Assembly: GCA_029210465.1 (NCBI GenBank) | Contig: JARGDL010000010.1 | Coordinates: 1 to 64,000, forward strand | From: Stygiobacter electus | Lineage (GTDB): Bacteria > Bacteroidota > Ignavibacteria > Ignavibacteriales > Melioribacteraceae | DNA length: 64,000 bases | Direction of reading: 5' to 3' | Part shown: positions 1-9,248 of the stretch, in pieces | How the letters are laid out: the number at the start of each line of letters is the position of its first letter | Numbering within the stretch: the first letter of the stretch is position 1 | Position numbers and translations under genes: made by a program | Notes under the pieces: generated by a model | The model's database searches: none | The model's input: only the letters and a program-made list of their open reading frames with translations | Told to the model about the DNA's origin: nothing

Positions 1-55
1 TGTTTTTGATGTAGAAAAATTTTAAAAGTCATTAATTGAATGGTAAAATAACTTG

Positions 56-139
56 TGCCCGGAACAGGACTCGAACCTGCACTGGCTATTGCCAACTAGC
101 TCCTGAAACTAGCGTGTCTACCAATTCCACCATCCGGGC
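56..139 (-). tRNA. tRNA-Leu (anticodon CAG)
   Basis: Read on the minus strand this folds as a class II tRNA. The 7-bp acceptor stem is GCCCGGA/TCCGGGC, there is a D-arm typical of tRNA-Leu (GGTGGAATTGGTAGACAC), and the anticodon stem CTAGT/GCTAG closes the loop TTCAGGA with anticodon CAG. A long variable arm and a GGTTCGAGTCC T-arm follow. The CCA end is not encoded. It lies just downstream of the PBP1A gene on the same strand. Confidence 0.95.
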
Positions 140-168
140 TAAAAATTATCAATTAAATTTAATATTTA

Positions 169-2445
169 TCATTTATATTTATTAACATTTGTATTAGTTG
201 AATCAACAAATTTATAAGGATCAAATTTTGGTTCATTATCAAGCATTGCATCATAAGGTGGCGGAATATCTTTTTTATTAATTATATCAGTAATCCCACC
301 TGTTTTGCAATCATTTGAAATTAATCTTGGTTGACCTAATTCATAAATTGATTCTCGACAAAAAGTAACTGGAACTACATTTCCGCTTGCTGGTTCAGTA
401 AAATCTTCCAAAGGTAAATTTAGTTGCTCATAAACATCATGCATAAAAATTGCCCAAATTGGCAAAGCAGCAGAAGCTCCTTGTCCAAAACTTCCACCAA
501 ATTTTATTCGATGATCATCAAATCCAACCCAAACACCTGCCGTAATTTGTGGTGTAAACCCAATGAACCAAGCATCTGAGAATTCTTGTGTAGTCCCTGT
601 TTTACCTGCAGCAGGTCTTCTAAAATTATAAACACTCCTTGATGCTGCACCTGTTCCTTGATCCACGACAGTTTTCATCATATCTGTTACAATATAAGCT
701 GTTTCTTCAGGTATTGCTTCATGCGAAATGTTAGTAAATTTATCAATTAACACTCCATCTTTATCTTCAATTCTTAAAATTGAAATTGGTTCATTGTAAA
801 TTCCTTTGTTGCCTAAAGTTGCATATGCAGAAATAATTTCAATAGGAGAAACTACAGAAGAACCAAGAGCAATTGATGGAACTAAATCAAGTTTTGTTTT
901 AATACCCATTCGCTCAGCAAATCTTCCAATTTTCCAAAGTGGTGCATAGTCTTCGATTATTAATCTTGCCGCAATAATATTAATTGATTCTGCTAATCCC
1001 CATCTTAAAGTTGTATATCCGCCTGTTTTGCCGTCAAAATTTTGTGGACTCCACAGTTTTGCTGAGCCATCATTGTAACTAAATCTTTGATTGAGAATTG
1101 GATATGCTGGATATAAACCATTATCAATTGCAACTGCATAAACAAATGGTTTAAAAGCTGATCCGGGTTGTCTTTTTATTTGAGTAACATGATTTAATCC
1201 ATACATAAATTTTTGATCTTTTCCACCAACCATTGCACGAATTTCACCTGTTTTAGTATCAATTGCTAAAAAACCAACTTCAATAGTTTTTTCGTCATTT
1301 TTAATCGAATCTATAAAAGCTTTATTGTTAATTAATTTTTGATAAATAGATTGTTTTTCTTGAGGAGTAGATGCTGACTTATATTCAATAGAATTTTTTA
1401 TTGTTCTATCAACTGTTTCATTTAAAATATCCTTATATTTTTCCCAACGCCATGCAGCATCAAATCTCTTTTGAAAATTTGATAAATGAGTTTGAACAGC
1501 TTTGACAGCAATTTTTTGCATACGGCTATCGAGTGTAGTGTAAATATTTAATCCATCTTCGTATAAATCGTAACCATATTTATCAGAAAGTTTTTCTAAT
1601 TGCTGACGAACATATTCCAAAAAGTGTGGAGCTAAAGAACCACTAATCCCCTCTTCAATTTTTTTATAAGATAATTTTATTGGTTCTAATTTATATTTTT
1701 CATATTGTTCTTCAGTTATATATTCATCATCTAACATGTTTTGCATGACTAAATTTCTTCTTTTCATAGAGTTTTCATAACGCTCGAAAGGATCATATCC
1801 ACGAGGATTTTTTAATAGAGAAACTAATACACCAGCATCAGGTATAGTTAGCTGATTAACACTTTTATTAAAATATATTTTAGAGGCCATGTATATTCCA
1901 TATGCACCGTGACCGAAATATGAAATATTAAAATACATCTCAAGAATTTCTTTCTTTGTATATGTTTTTTCAATTTGAACAGCGGTAATCCATTCACGTA
2001 GTTTTCGAACGATTGTACCAAAAGTATTTTCTTTTTTCCCTTTGAGTTCGTATAGATTTTTTGCAAGCTGTTGTGTTATTGTACTTGCACCTTCTCTTTT
2101 AAATAAGAAAATATTTTTGATCATTGCTTTTAAAAACCTTTGTAAATCAACACCCCAATGAGAGTAAAAATTTTTATCTTCAGTTGCAATCAAAGCATTT
2201 ATAACATGAGGTGGAATGCTGTCTATACTAACTTCAACTCTATTCTGTTTGAAATATTGACCAATCAACTCACCATCAATACTATAAACATTACTTGCTA
2301 ATTGAGTTTTTGGACTTTCAAGTTGTTGCAAAGAAGGTAAGCCTTCAATTATATAAAGCATGAATAATGTAAACGAAATAAGAACTGCTGATGTTATTAT
2401 AATCCATAATTTTTTCATTGAATTTTTATTTTTCTTTCCATTCAT
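169..2445 (-). CDS. Penicillin-binding protein 1A family (bifunctional transglycosylase/transpeptidase)
   Basis: A class A PBP that polymerises and cross-links peptidoglycan from the outer face of the inner membrane. The 758-residue protein has one N-terminal membrane anchor (about residues 12-34). The GT51 transglycosylase domain shows the EDKNFYSHWG motif (catalytic Glu about 89) and GASTITQQLAKN. The transpeptidase domain has the SxxK motif SAFK (Ser about 429), SIN (about 487) and KTGTT (about 615). An in-frame TTG lies 12 bases upstream, but the ATG at 2445 overlaps the lpxH stop as ATGA, which is the more usual coupled start. It is last in a three-gene minus-strand operon (M1 peptidase, lpxH, PBP). 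Family certain; paralogue name not assigned. Confidence 0.95.
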   Translation of the reverse strand: MNGKKNKNSMKKLWIIITSAVLISFTLFMLYIIEGLPSLQQLESPKTQLASNVYSIDGELIGQYFKQNRVEVSIDSIPPHVINALIATEDKNFYSHWGVDLQRFLKAMIKNIFLFKREGASTITQQLAKNLYELKGKKENTFGTIVRKLREWITAVQIEKTYTKKEILEMYFNISYFGHGAYGIYMASKIYFNKSVNQLTIPDAGVLVSLLKNPRGYDPFERYENSMKRRNLVMQNMLDDEYITEEQYEKYKLEPIKLSYKKIEEGISGSLAPHFLEYVRQQLEKLSDKYGYDLYEDGLNIYTTLDSRMQKIAVKAVQTHLSNFQKRFDAAWRWEKYKDILNETVDRTIKNSIEYKSASTPQEKQSIYQKLINNKAFIDSIKNDEKTIEVGFLAIDTKTGEIRAMVGGKDQKFMYGLNHVTQIKRQPGSAFKPFVYAVAIDNGLYPAYPILNQRFSYNDGSAKLWSPQNFDGKTGGYTTLRWGLAESINIIAARLIIEDYAPLWKIGRFAERMGIKTKLDLVPSIALGSSVVSPIEIISAYATLGNKGIYNEPISILRIEDKDGVLIDKFTNISHEAIPEETAYIVTDMMKTVVDQGTGAASRSVYNFRRPAAGKTGTTQEFSDAWFIGFTPQITAGVWVGFDDHRIKFGGSFGQGASAALPIWAIFMHDVYEQLNLPLEDFTEPASGNVVPVTFCRESIYELGQPRLISNDCKTGGITDIINKKDIPPPYDAMLDNEPKFDPYKFVDSTNTNVNKYK

Positions 2446-3176
2446 ATTATTTCCCAATCATTTATCTCGAAGTTGTTTATAAATTTTCCATAGCATGGTT
2501 TTTCAAGCCATGTTCCTAAATTAATGTAAAAACCATAATTATACTTTTCAAATGCTTTTTTGTGTGAATGACCGAATATAACATAATCGTAACCCAAATC
2601 TATTTTCTTTTTTGCAGTTTCAAAAAGAGCATCTGTTTCGCCATATTTTTTTTTGCTTGTATAATCTCTACTTGCTCTGCTTGATTTACTTGCAATTGAT
2701 ATCCCTAAATCGGGATGAATTAAAGAATAAATTTTTTGAATAAATTTATTTCTTAAAACTTTCTTTAGAATTTTATAACCAATGTCATTTTTTATTAGTC
2801 CATCACCATGTGCAATAAAAAATTTTTTATTATTTAATTCTACTGCTAATTCATTGAAGTAAAGTTTTACACCAATTTCCTTTTCAAAAAAATCCTTGTG
2901 TAAAAAATCATGATTACCAATAATGTAATGGATTTGTTTCCCTTTGTCGGCATATTCAGCCAATGCACCTAATGTTCTAATAAATTCTTTTTGAATTACT
3001 TTTTTATATTCGAACCAATAGTCAAATAAATCACCAACTATTATTAATTCATCTGAATTTTCTTTAGCATATTTTATGAACTGAACAAGTTTTTTTTCTT
3101 TTTCTTTTTCAATTTCTTTTGAATGAAGACCTAAATGTATATCTGAAATAAAGAAATATGTTTTAAATTTATTCAT
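2442..3176 (-). CDS. lpxH: UDP-2,3-diacylglucosamine diphosphatase
   Basis: Calcineurin-like metallophosphoesterase of 244 residues, the usual LpxH length. It hydrolyses UDP-2,3-diacylglucosamine to lipid X in lipid A synthesis, on the cytoplasmic side of the inner membrane. Metal-ligand motifs are in order: FISDIHLG near the N-terminus, IVGDLFDYWFEY, IIGNHDF, FIAHGDG and IFGHSHK. DYWFE after the GD motif is typical of LpxH rather than general phosphodiesterases. The start overlaps the end of the M1 peptidase gene by 8 bases and the stop overlaps the PBP start. Its presence implies an LPS-bearing outer membrane. Confidence 0.9.
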   Translation of the reverse strand: MNKFKTYFFISDIHLGLHSKEIEKEKEKKLVQFIKYAKENSDELIIVGDLFDYWFEYKKVIQKEFIRTLGALAEYADKGKQIHYIIGNHDFLHKDFFEKEIGVKLYFNELAVELNNKKFFIAHGDGLIKNDIGYKILKKVLRNKFIQKIYSLIHPDLGISIASKSSRASRDYTSKKKYGETDALFETAKKKIDLGYDYVIFGHSHKKAFEKYNYGFYINLGTWLEKPCYGKFINNFEINDWEII

Positions 3177-4872
3177 CGTTTCTTGACTCGTATTTTGCTA
3201 GTAAACATTTATTTGGATCCAATTCAATTTTTTGGGGTGTTTCATTTATATCTATATTAATCCTCTGAGATTTTTTATCAATATAAACATTCTTGAAAAT
3301 TCTTTTACCATTTCCAAAATCAATTGCAATATCTATAGGAAACTTATAAATCTCAAATCCTTTTTGTTGTTGTTCGAAATTAATTACTAATTTTTTATTA
3401 GCTGAATCATAATTCCAGTCGTATGCTAAATTAATTATTCCTTCTCCTTTATAAATCCACTGATCAAAAAAATAATCGAGCTTTTTACCAGAAATTTTTT
3501 CACAAACTAGTTGAAAATCTTTTGTTGATGCATTTGAATATTTATAAGTATTAAAATATAATTTAAGTGATTCAAAAAATTTTGAATCACCAATTTCTTT
3601 TCTAAGCATGTGAAGAACCCAAGCACTTTTATCATAAATCAAACGAGTAAAAAGTTCACCTGCAGGGTTATACAATGTACCTGTGTCAAAACTACTAAAT
3701 TTACTTTGAAGTGTAGATTTTAATGCATCATAACCAGCTTTTCTTTCCCAATATAAAGCTTCAGAATAAGTTGCAAAACCTTCATTCAGCCAAATATCTT
3801 TCCAAGATTTTGGAGAGACAGCGTCTCCCCACCAATGATGCGCTAATTCATGAATTAACATATCGGAAAAGAATTTTTTCCCAGTAATAAAATTAGAACC
3901 AATTCCAGTAATTGTTTGATGTTCCATCGCACCATCTTGCCATAAAAATTCAGCTACAGAATATTTTTCTTTGGTGAATGGATATGGAGCAAATAATTTT
4001 TCAAATGTATTTATATAATCTGGATGATCAGCAAAATCTGTTAAACCTTTTTCATAATCTGAAGGGAAGAGATAGTATGATAAATTTATTTCATCATTAG
4101 TTATTGAATTAGTTTTAACTTCCTTTGAAATATATTTCCCAGAATAAATTGCAATCAAATAAGTTGATATTGGATAAAATGTTTTCCATGTAAAAGTTTT
4201 TTTATTTCCCCTTTTTATAACTGAAATCAATTTCCCATTTGAAAGTGAGGTTAAAGCTGAATCATTAGTTATTTTAATTTGCATTAATGCCTTATCATTT
4301 GGTCTATCAACACAAGGCAACCAAGTTAATGCAAACACAGGTTCATTCATCGTATAAACTAATGGATATTTTTCTTTTTCTGTAAAAACAAAAGAACCAA
4401 AACCAAGATTTTTAGGTGTACCTCTATATTTAATTTCAACAATAGCAGTATCTATTTTATTTTCTAAAAGTAAATAAATCAATTTGTCTTCACGTTTATA
4501 TTTTACATCTTTTTTATTCACTTTAATTGAATCTATAATTAAATTATTATAAAAGTTCAATGGAATGGTTGTTAAATTTTCATCATTTAATTTAATAGTA
4601 ATTATAGTTTTTGCTTTAATCTTTTTTTCTTGTGGGTTTAATTCAATATCAATATCATAATCAAGCACATCTAATTTTTGTTGAATATCAGGATTATATT
4701 CATATACATATTTTTCTTCATAATTTTTGGCATTGACCACAAAAGCAATTGGATTATAGTCAGCAGTATAAACTAAATTGTAAGTAAATTGTTTATAGAG
4801 ATAAAAACCGCTAACAATTAGAGTTGCAATTATGATTGAAACAAAAAGGAATAAAAAATTATTTTTTCTCAT
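3169..4872 (-). CDS. M1-family (aminopeptidase N-like) metallopeptidase, membrane-anchored
   Basis: Gluzincin zinc peptidase of 567 residues, probably trimming peptides from the N-terminus outside the cytoplasm. A hydrophobic segment at about residues 7-24 looks like a signal anchor. The substrate-binding motif GAMEH is at about 314-318 and the zinc motif HELAHHWW has His 341 and His 345, with the third ligand Glu in WLNEGF (about 364). It is shorter than classical PepN (about 870) and lacks the large C-terminal ERAP-type domain, so it is a catalytic-core type. A TTG 6 bases upstream is possible, but the ATG at 4872 is preferred. TATCTTTG, a Bacteroidota -7-like box, ends 3 bases before this ATG. 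Confidence 0.88.
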   Translation of the reverse strand: MRKNNFLFLFVSIIIATLIVSGFYLYKQFTYNLVYTADYNPIAFVVNAKNYEEKYVYEYNPDIQQKLDVLDYDIDIELNPQEKKIKAKTIITIKLNDENLTTIPLNFYNNLIIDSIKVNKKDVKYKREDKLIYLLLENKIDTAIVEIKYRGTPKNLGFGSFVFTEKEKYPLVYTMNEPVFALTWLPCVDRPNDKALMQIKITNDSALTSLSNGKLISVIKRGNKKTFTWKTFYPISTYLIAIYSGKYISKEVKTNSITNDEINLSYYLFPSDYEKGLTDFADHPDYINTFEKLFAPYPFTKEKYSVAEFLWQDGAMEHQTITGIGSNFITGKKFFSDMLIHELAHHWWGDAVSPKSWKDIWLNEGFATYSEALYWERKAGYDALKSTLQSKFSSFDTGTLYNPAGELFTRLIYDKSAWVLHMLRKEIGDSKFFESLKLYFNTYKYSNASTKDFQLVCEKISGKKLDYFFDQWIYKGEGIINLAYDWNYDSANKKLVINFEQQQKGFEIYKFPIDIAIDFGNGKRIFKNVYIDKKSQRINIDINETPQKIELDPNKCLLAKYESRNDE

Positions 4873-4917
4873 ACACAAAGATAAAATGAAATTTTATTTT
4901 AGAATAATAATCAAAAA

Positions 4918-4949
4918 TTTGCCAATGTAATTCAAATTGGATATATTTT
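4918..4949 (+). promoter_or_regulatory. Bacteroidota-type promoter for glgC
   Basis: TTTG at 4918-4921, a 20-base spacer, then TATATTTT at 4942-4949. This matches TTTG/TAnnTTTG with one mismatch and predicts a start near 4953, a 22-base leader. A purine-rich AAAAGG precedes the ATG at 4975. Confidence 0.5.
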
Positions 4950-4974
4950 AATCGTAACTGCAAAAGGTATATTT

Positions 4975-6213
4975 ATGGCATACACAGGTTCAACCTCACT
5001 AAGAAAGACTATCACAATGATACTCGCTGGCGGTCAAGGTGAAAGATTATTTCCTCTTACAAAAGAGAGAACAAAACCATCAGTTCCATTTGGTGGTAAA
5101 TATAGAATAATTGATTTTACATTATCGAACTGTTTAAACTCAGGATTAAGAAGAATTTTTGTTATAACACAATACAAATCTGATTCATTAAGTCGGCATC
5201 TTTATGAAGCATGGAATATTTTTAATCCTGATTTAGGTGAATTTATTTATTCAATTCCTCCTCAACTAAAAACAAGTAATAATTGGTACTTAGGTACAGC
5301 TAATGCAGTTCATCAAAATATGAATTTGATTGAAGATGGTAATTACGAAAATCTATTATTACTCTCTGGCGATCACATTTACAAAATGGATTACTTAAAA
5401 ATGATTCAGTACCATAAAGAAAAAAATGCTGAATTAACCATTGCAAGTATAGAAATTCCATCTTCACAGGCAAATAGATTTGGTGTTATTGATATCGATG
5501 AAAACTATCGTGTAAAATCATTTATTGAAAAGCCCAAAAATCCACCTGAAATACCAAATAAACCGGGATTATCTTTCGTTAATATGGGTATTTATGTTTT
5601 TTCAACATCAGTGATTAATGAGGTATTTAAAAAAATGGATGATGAAAAAATTCCAAGCTATGATTTTGGTAAAGATGTAATTCCTTATATGATTAAACAT
5701 GGTCATCATGTTCAAGCATACCGTTTTGTTGATGAAAATAAAAAAGCAGAACCATATTGGGTTGATGTGGGAACAATTGATAGTTATTACGCTGCGAGTA
5801 TGGATTTAATTAATGTAACTCCTCACTTTAATTTATATGATAACGATTGGCCTTTACGAACAAGACAGTTACAATTTCCGCCAGCAAAAACAATATCACA
5901 CGAAGGAGAAAGAGTTGGTCGTGCAATCAATTCTTTAATCACTGATGGAACAATTATTTCAGGAGGTTTAGTTGAACGATCAATTTTGGGTTATAATGTT
6001 CGTGTTAATAGTTACTCTTACATTACTGACTCTATAATTTATGATAATTGCAATATTGGAAGACACGCAAGGATTAGAAGAACAATTATTGATAAAAATG
6101 TTGTAATACCCGAAGGTATGGAAATTGGATTTGATGCAGAGACAGATAAAAAGCGTTTTACAGTTTCTGAAACCGGTATTGTTGTTATTCCTAAAAATTA
6201 TAAATTCAAATAA
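4975..6213 (+). CDS. glgC: Glucose-1-phosphate adenylyltransferase
   Basis: Makes ADP-glucose from ATP and glucose-1-phosphate for glycogen synthesis. The 412-residue length is typical. The nucleotidyltransferase signature MILAGGQGERLFPLTKERTK is near the N-terminus, followed by KPSVPFGGKYRIIDFTLSNC. The substrate motif SGDHIYKMDY, the sugar-phosphate-site region SFIEKP and the F-x-N-MGIYVF segment are also present. A left-handed beta-helix C-terminus with hexapeptide-like repeats (about 310-395) is as expected. It is a single plus-strand gene with its own promoter and a clear terminator; no other glg gene is in the window. Confidence 0.96.
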   Translation: MAYTGSTSLRKTITMILAGGQGERLFPLTKERTKPSVPFGGKYRIIDFTLSNCLNSGLRRIFVITQYKSDSLSRHLYEAWNIFNPDLGEFIYSIPPQLKTSNNWYLGTANAVHQNMNLIEDGNYENLLLLSGDHIYKMDYLKMIQYHKEKNAELTIASIEIPSSQANRFGVIDIDENYRVKSFIEKPKNPPEIPNKPGLSFVNMGIYVFSTSVINEVFKKMDDEKIPSYDFGKDVIPYMIKHGHHVQAYRFVDENKKAEPYWVDVGTIDSYYAASMDLINVTPHFNLYDNDWPLRTRQLQFPPAKTISHEGERVGRAINSLITDGTIISGGLVERSILGYNVRVNSYSYITDSIIYDNCNIGRHARIRRTIIDKNVVIPEGMEIGFDAETDKKRFTVSETGIVVIPKNYKFK

Positions 6214-6245
6214 AAATTATAAATGATAATTAAATATTTTTAAAG

Positions 6246-6276
6246 TAACTGCATAGTTTTGTGCAGTTATTTTTTA
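6246..6276 (+). terminator. Intrinsic terminator after glgC
   Basis: Perfect 8-bp stem TAACTGCA/TGCAGTTA (6246-6253 and 6262-6269) with an 8-base loop, followed by six Ts at 6270-6275. Confidence 0.85.
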
Positions 6277-6296
6277 TTTAAACCATTTAATTGATT

Positions 6297-8117
6297 ATGA
6301 ACGATAATCTTAAAGATAAATTAGAAAACATTCCCACATTACCTGGTGTATATCAGTTTATTAATGAAAAAGGAAAAATTATTTATGTAGGGAAAGCAAA
6401 AAATTTAAGAAATCGCATTCGTTCTTATTTTCAAAAAAATTTAGATTCACCAAAAACAATTGCTCTAGTTAACAAAATAAATGACATTGAAGTAATTGTA
6501 ACTGATTCTGAAATTGAAGCACTCGTTTTAGAAAATAATCTTATAAAAGAATTTAAACCTAGATATAACATTAATCTAAAAGATGACAAATCTTTTCCAT
6601 ACATTAAAGTTACAAATGAATTATTCCCTCAAGTATTTGCAACAAGAAATATTGAAAAAGATGGAAGTAAATATTTTGGTCCTTACACAGATGTTAAAAA
6701 CATGAAATCATCTTTAAGGTTAATCAATAAAATATTCAAAATAAGAAGTTGTAAATATGATTTGACTAAAGATTCGATTGAAAAGAAAAAATTCAAAGTT
6801 TGTCTTGATTATCATATAAAAAAATGTGAAGGTCCATGCGAAGGATTAGTTTCTCCAGAACGATATAATTTATACGTCAACCAAGTAATAAAAGTGTTAC
6901 GTGGTAAAACAGATGAACTGATTAATGAATTAGAACAACAAATGATAGATGCATCTTCCAATCTTGAATTCGAAAAAGCCGCAGAAATTCGTGATAGAAT
7001 TGAACAGCTATATGTTTACACTTCAAGACAAAAAGTTGTGTCAACTGATTTATCAGAAAAAGATATTATTAGTGCCGCTTATGAAGCCAAAGATGTCTCA
7101 GCTACAATACTAAATATTCGTAATGGTAAATTAGTAGGTAAAAAACAATTCTTTTTAACGATTGAAGAAGGAACAGAAGAAGATAAAATATATTCATCAA
7201 TTATTAAGTTTTACTACAATGAGTTTGTTGAAATACCGAAAGAAATAATTATTGAAGTTGAACCAGATGAAAAAGAAACACTTTTAGATTGGTTAAACAG
7301 CAAAGCTCTTAATAAATGTCAATTTATTATACCACAAAAACAAAGTGAAGCCAAGTCATTATTAAACATGTGCAAACAAAATGCACAATTAGCTTTGAAA
7401 GAACTTCAACTTCAAAAAATGAAAAAAGAAGGTAATATTCCTTTTGTACTTTCAGCATTGAAAAGAGATTTACATTTAAATAATATTCCAAAAACAATTG
7501 AATGCTTTGACAATAGTAATTTGCAAGGAAGTGATGCTGTTGCAAGTATGGTTGTCTTTGTTGATGGAAAACCTAAAAAAAGTTTATATCGAAAATTTAT
7601 AATTAAAAGTGTGATAGGACCTGATGATTTTGCAAGCATGAAAGAAATAATTACGAGAAGATATTCAAAAGTTATAGAAGAAAATCAACCACTGCCAGAT
7701 TTAATTATGGTTGATGGTGGTAAAGGACAGCTTTCTAGTGCAATCGAAGCATTGAATGAATTAGGATTAAAAAAATTTGAAATTATTGGATTGGCTAAAA
7801 GATTGGAAGAAGTTTTTTTACCAAATCAATCTGAACCGATTAATATTCCCAAAACTTCATCGAGTTTAAAATTATTACAACATATAAGAGATGAAGCTCA
7901 TCGTTTTGCAATAACTTTTCATCGTGAAAGAAGAAGTAAAAGAATTATAAACACTGAATTAACTTCAATCAAAGGAATTGGTAATAGTTTAGCACAAAAA
8001 TTAATTTCAACAATTGGCAGTTTAGAAAAAATTAAATCGTCAACTTTAGAAGAATTACAAAAAGTTGTTGGCAAATCAAAAGCTCAAATAATTTATAATC
8101 ATTTCAATAAAGAATAA
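6297..8117 (+). CDS. uvrC: Excinuclease ABC subunit C
   Basis: Nuclease of UvrABC nucleotide excision repair; makes the dual incisions around UvrB-bound damage. In order: GIY-YIG domain (PTLPGVYQF, then IIYVGKAKNLRNRIRSYF), a Cys-containing middle region, the UVR motif that binds UvrB (NLEFEKAAEIRDRI), the RNase H-like UvrC domain (ECFDNSNLQGSDAVASMVVF, MVDGGKGQL) and a C-terminal helix-hairpin-helix region (SIKGIGNSLAQKLI). The 606-residue length is typical. A TTG two codons upstream is open, but the ATG at 6297 is the more likely start; no good ribosome binding site marks either. uvrA is at 22.9-25.7 kb. Confidence 0.96.
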   Translation: MNDNLKDKLENIPTLPGVYQFINEKGKIIYVGKAKNLRNRIRSYFQKNLDSPKTIALVNKINDIEVIVTDSEIEALVLENNLIKEFKPRYNINLKDDKSFPYIKVTNELFPQVFATRNIEKDGSKYFGPYTDVKNMKSSLRLINKIFKIRSCKYDLTKDSIEKKKFKVCLDYHIKKCEGPCEGLVSPERYNLYVNQVIKVLRGKTDELINELEQQMIDASSNLEFEKAAEIRDRIEQLYVYTSRQKVVSTDLSEKDIISAAYEAKDVSATILNIRNGKLVGKKQFFLTIEEGTEEDKIYSSIIKFYYNEFVEIPKEIIIEVEPDEKETLLDWLNSKALNKCQFIIPQKQSEAKSLLNMCKQNAQLALKELQLQKMKKEGNIPFVLSALKRDLHLNNIPKTIECFDNSNLQGSDAVASMVVFVDGKPKKSLYRKFIIKSVIGPDDFASMKEIITRRYSKVIEENQPLPDLIMVDGGKGQLSSAIEALNELGLKKFEIIGLAKRLEEVFLPNQSEPINIPKTSSSLKLLQHIRDEAHRFAITFHRERRSKRIINTELTSIKGIGNSLAQKLISTIGSLEKIKSSTLEELQKVVGKSKAQIIYNHFNKE

Positions 8118-8121
8118 AAAA

Positions 8122-8213
8122 GCCAGACTTCAAATCACCCAAGTTAGATACTGACCGTTGCTTCCTTCCGGACCTAGCGGGGTTGGGTATCAACTTGCCG
8201 ATTAAAGCCTGGC
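8122..8213 (-). ncRNA. ffs: Signal recognition particle RNA, small bacterial type (4.5S)
   Basis: Read on the minus strand, the ends GCCAGGC and GTCTGGC pair with each other, and the apical part holds the hallmark GGTCCGGAAGGAAGCA tetraloop and internal loop that bind Ffh. Length is about 92 bases. A run of six Ts directly follows the closing stem, so the RNA's own terminal helix can act as the terminator. The gene sits between the 3' ends of uvrC and a GT9 glycosyltransferase. Confidence 0.93.
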
Positions 8214-8226
8214 AAAATTTTGCGTG

Positions 8227-8234
8227 CAAATATA
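8227..8234 (-). promoter_or_regulatory. -7 element of the SRP RNA promoter
   Basis: TATATTTG on the minus strand is a perfect TAnnTTTG box and predicts a start near 8223, about 10 bases before the 5' end of the SRP RNA. No TTTG lies at the matching -33 distance, so only the -7 element is claimed. Confidence 0.45.
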
Positions 8235-8240
8235 ACAAAG

Positions 8241-9248
8241 TTAATTCAGAAAACTAATCGCTTGTTCATATACCGTTTCTGCATTAATTCCACTATCACC
8301 TTTATAATTACATTTTTTTGGATCGACTGGACATTTTGTTCTGCAATAATCTTCTTTTGGTAAAAGTATTCTACTTTCATTTCCTAATGGTCCCCAAAGT
8401 TTTGGTGAACATGCTGTTAAAGGACAAAATAGTGATAGTGTTTTGACTTTTAATGCTGAACAAATATGCATTGGTCCTGTGCTTGATGAAATTAACAAAT
8501 CAAGAATTGAGAATATTAAGATGTCATTTCTTAATGATGTCATTGGATATATTACATTTGGCAAGTTTTTAATACTATCATCTGGATTAATATCTGTAAT
8601 TACAACTTTTATTCTTTTTTCATTTGATAGTTTAAGAATTAATCTTTTGTATTCCTCCAAAGGTAAATTTGGAGCTGAATTACCACTTGATGTATTTATA
8701 CCAATAAGTTTCTGATCATTATTAACTAAAGTTCTTTTTATTTCCTTTGCCTTGATTTTTTCATTGTCAGATAAAAATATTTCTGGATCAGTTGATGTTG
8801 GTTCAATGCCTATTTTTCTAATTAAGTCAAGCGAATAATCTGCTTCGTGTCGCAAAGGATTATATTTTTTCCTATCTACAAATTTTGTAAATGTAATGAA
8901 CTGATATAATTTATGACCAACTCCTATTCTAAATGGTATTCCTGCAAAGAAAAGTAAATAATTAATCTTTTCATTTGGTAACAACATTAAAGCATGAGTG
9001 AATTTATATTTTTTTATTTTTTTGACATCCTCTAAAAAATTTTTTAAACCTTTTTTTGTTTCATCATAAATAATAATTTCATCAACATATGGATTATGAA
9101 GGTAGATATCTTTTGTATAATTTCTAACCATTACAGCAACAAATGAATTCGGATAAACTTTTTTTATCTCTCTAGGCAATGGGGTTGATAACACAACATC
9201 ACCAATTCTATCTTGTCTAACAATTAATATTCTCAATTGTCTTTTCAA
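8241..9248 (-). CDS. Glycosyltransferase family 9 (heptosyltransferase-like)
   Basis: 335-residue GT-B enzyme of the LPS heptosyltransferase family, acting at the cytoplasmic face of the inner membrane on a core-like acceptor. The N-terminal strand LRILIVRQDRIGDVVLSTP is the family's start signature. The C-terminal half has the donor-site stretch LDLLISSSTGPMHICSALKVKTLSLFCP. A Cys-rich tail (YCRTKCPVDPKKC) is also seen in many GT9 proteins. The start is TTG at 9248: it overlaps the upstream stop as TTGA and no ATG exists before the conserved first strand. The exact donor sugar cannot be told from the sequence. Confidence 0.88.
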   Translation of the reverse strand: MKRQLRILIVRQDRIGDVVLSTPLPREIKKVYPNSFVAVMVRNYTKDIYLHNPYVDEIIIYDETKKGLKNFLEDVKKIKKYKFTHALMLLPNEKINYLLFFAGIPFRIGVGHKLYQFITFTKFVDRKKYNPLRHEADYSLDLIRKIGIEPTSTDPEIFLSDNEKIKAKEIKRTLVNNDQKLIGINTSSGNSAPNLPLEEYKRLILKLSNEKRIKVVITDINPDDSIKNLPNVIYPMTSLRNDILIFSILDLLISSSTGPMHICSALKVKTLSLFCPLTACSPKLWGPLGNESRILLPKEDYCRTKCPVDPKKCNYKGDSGINAETVYEQAISFLN

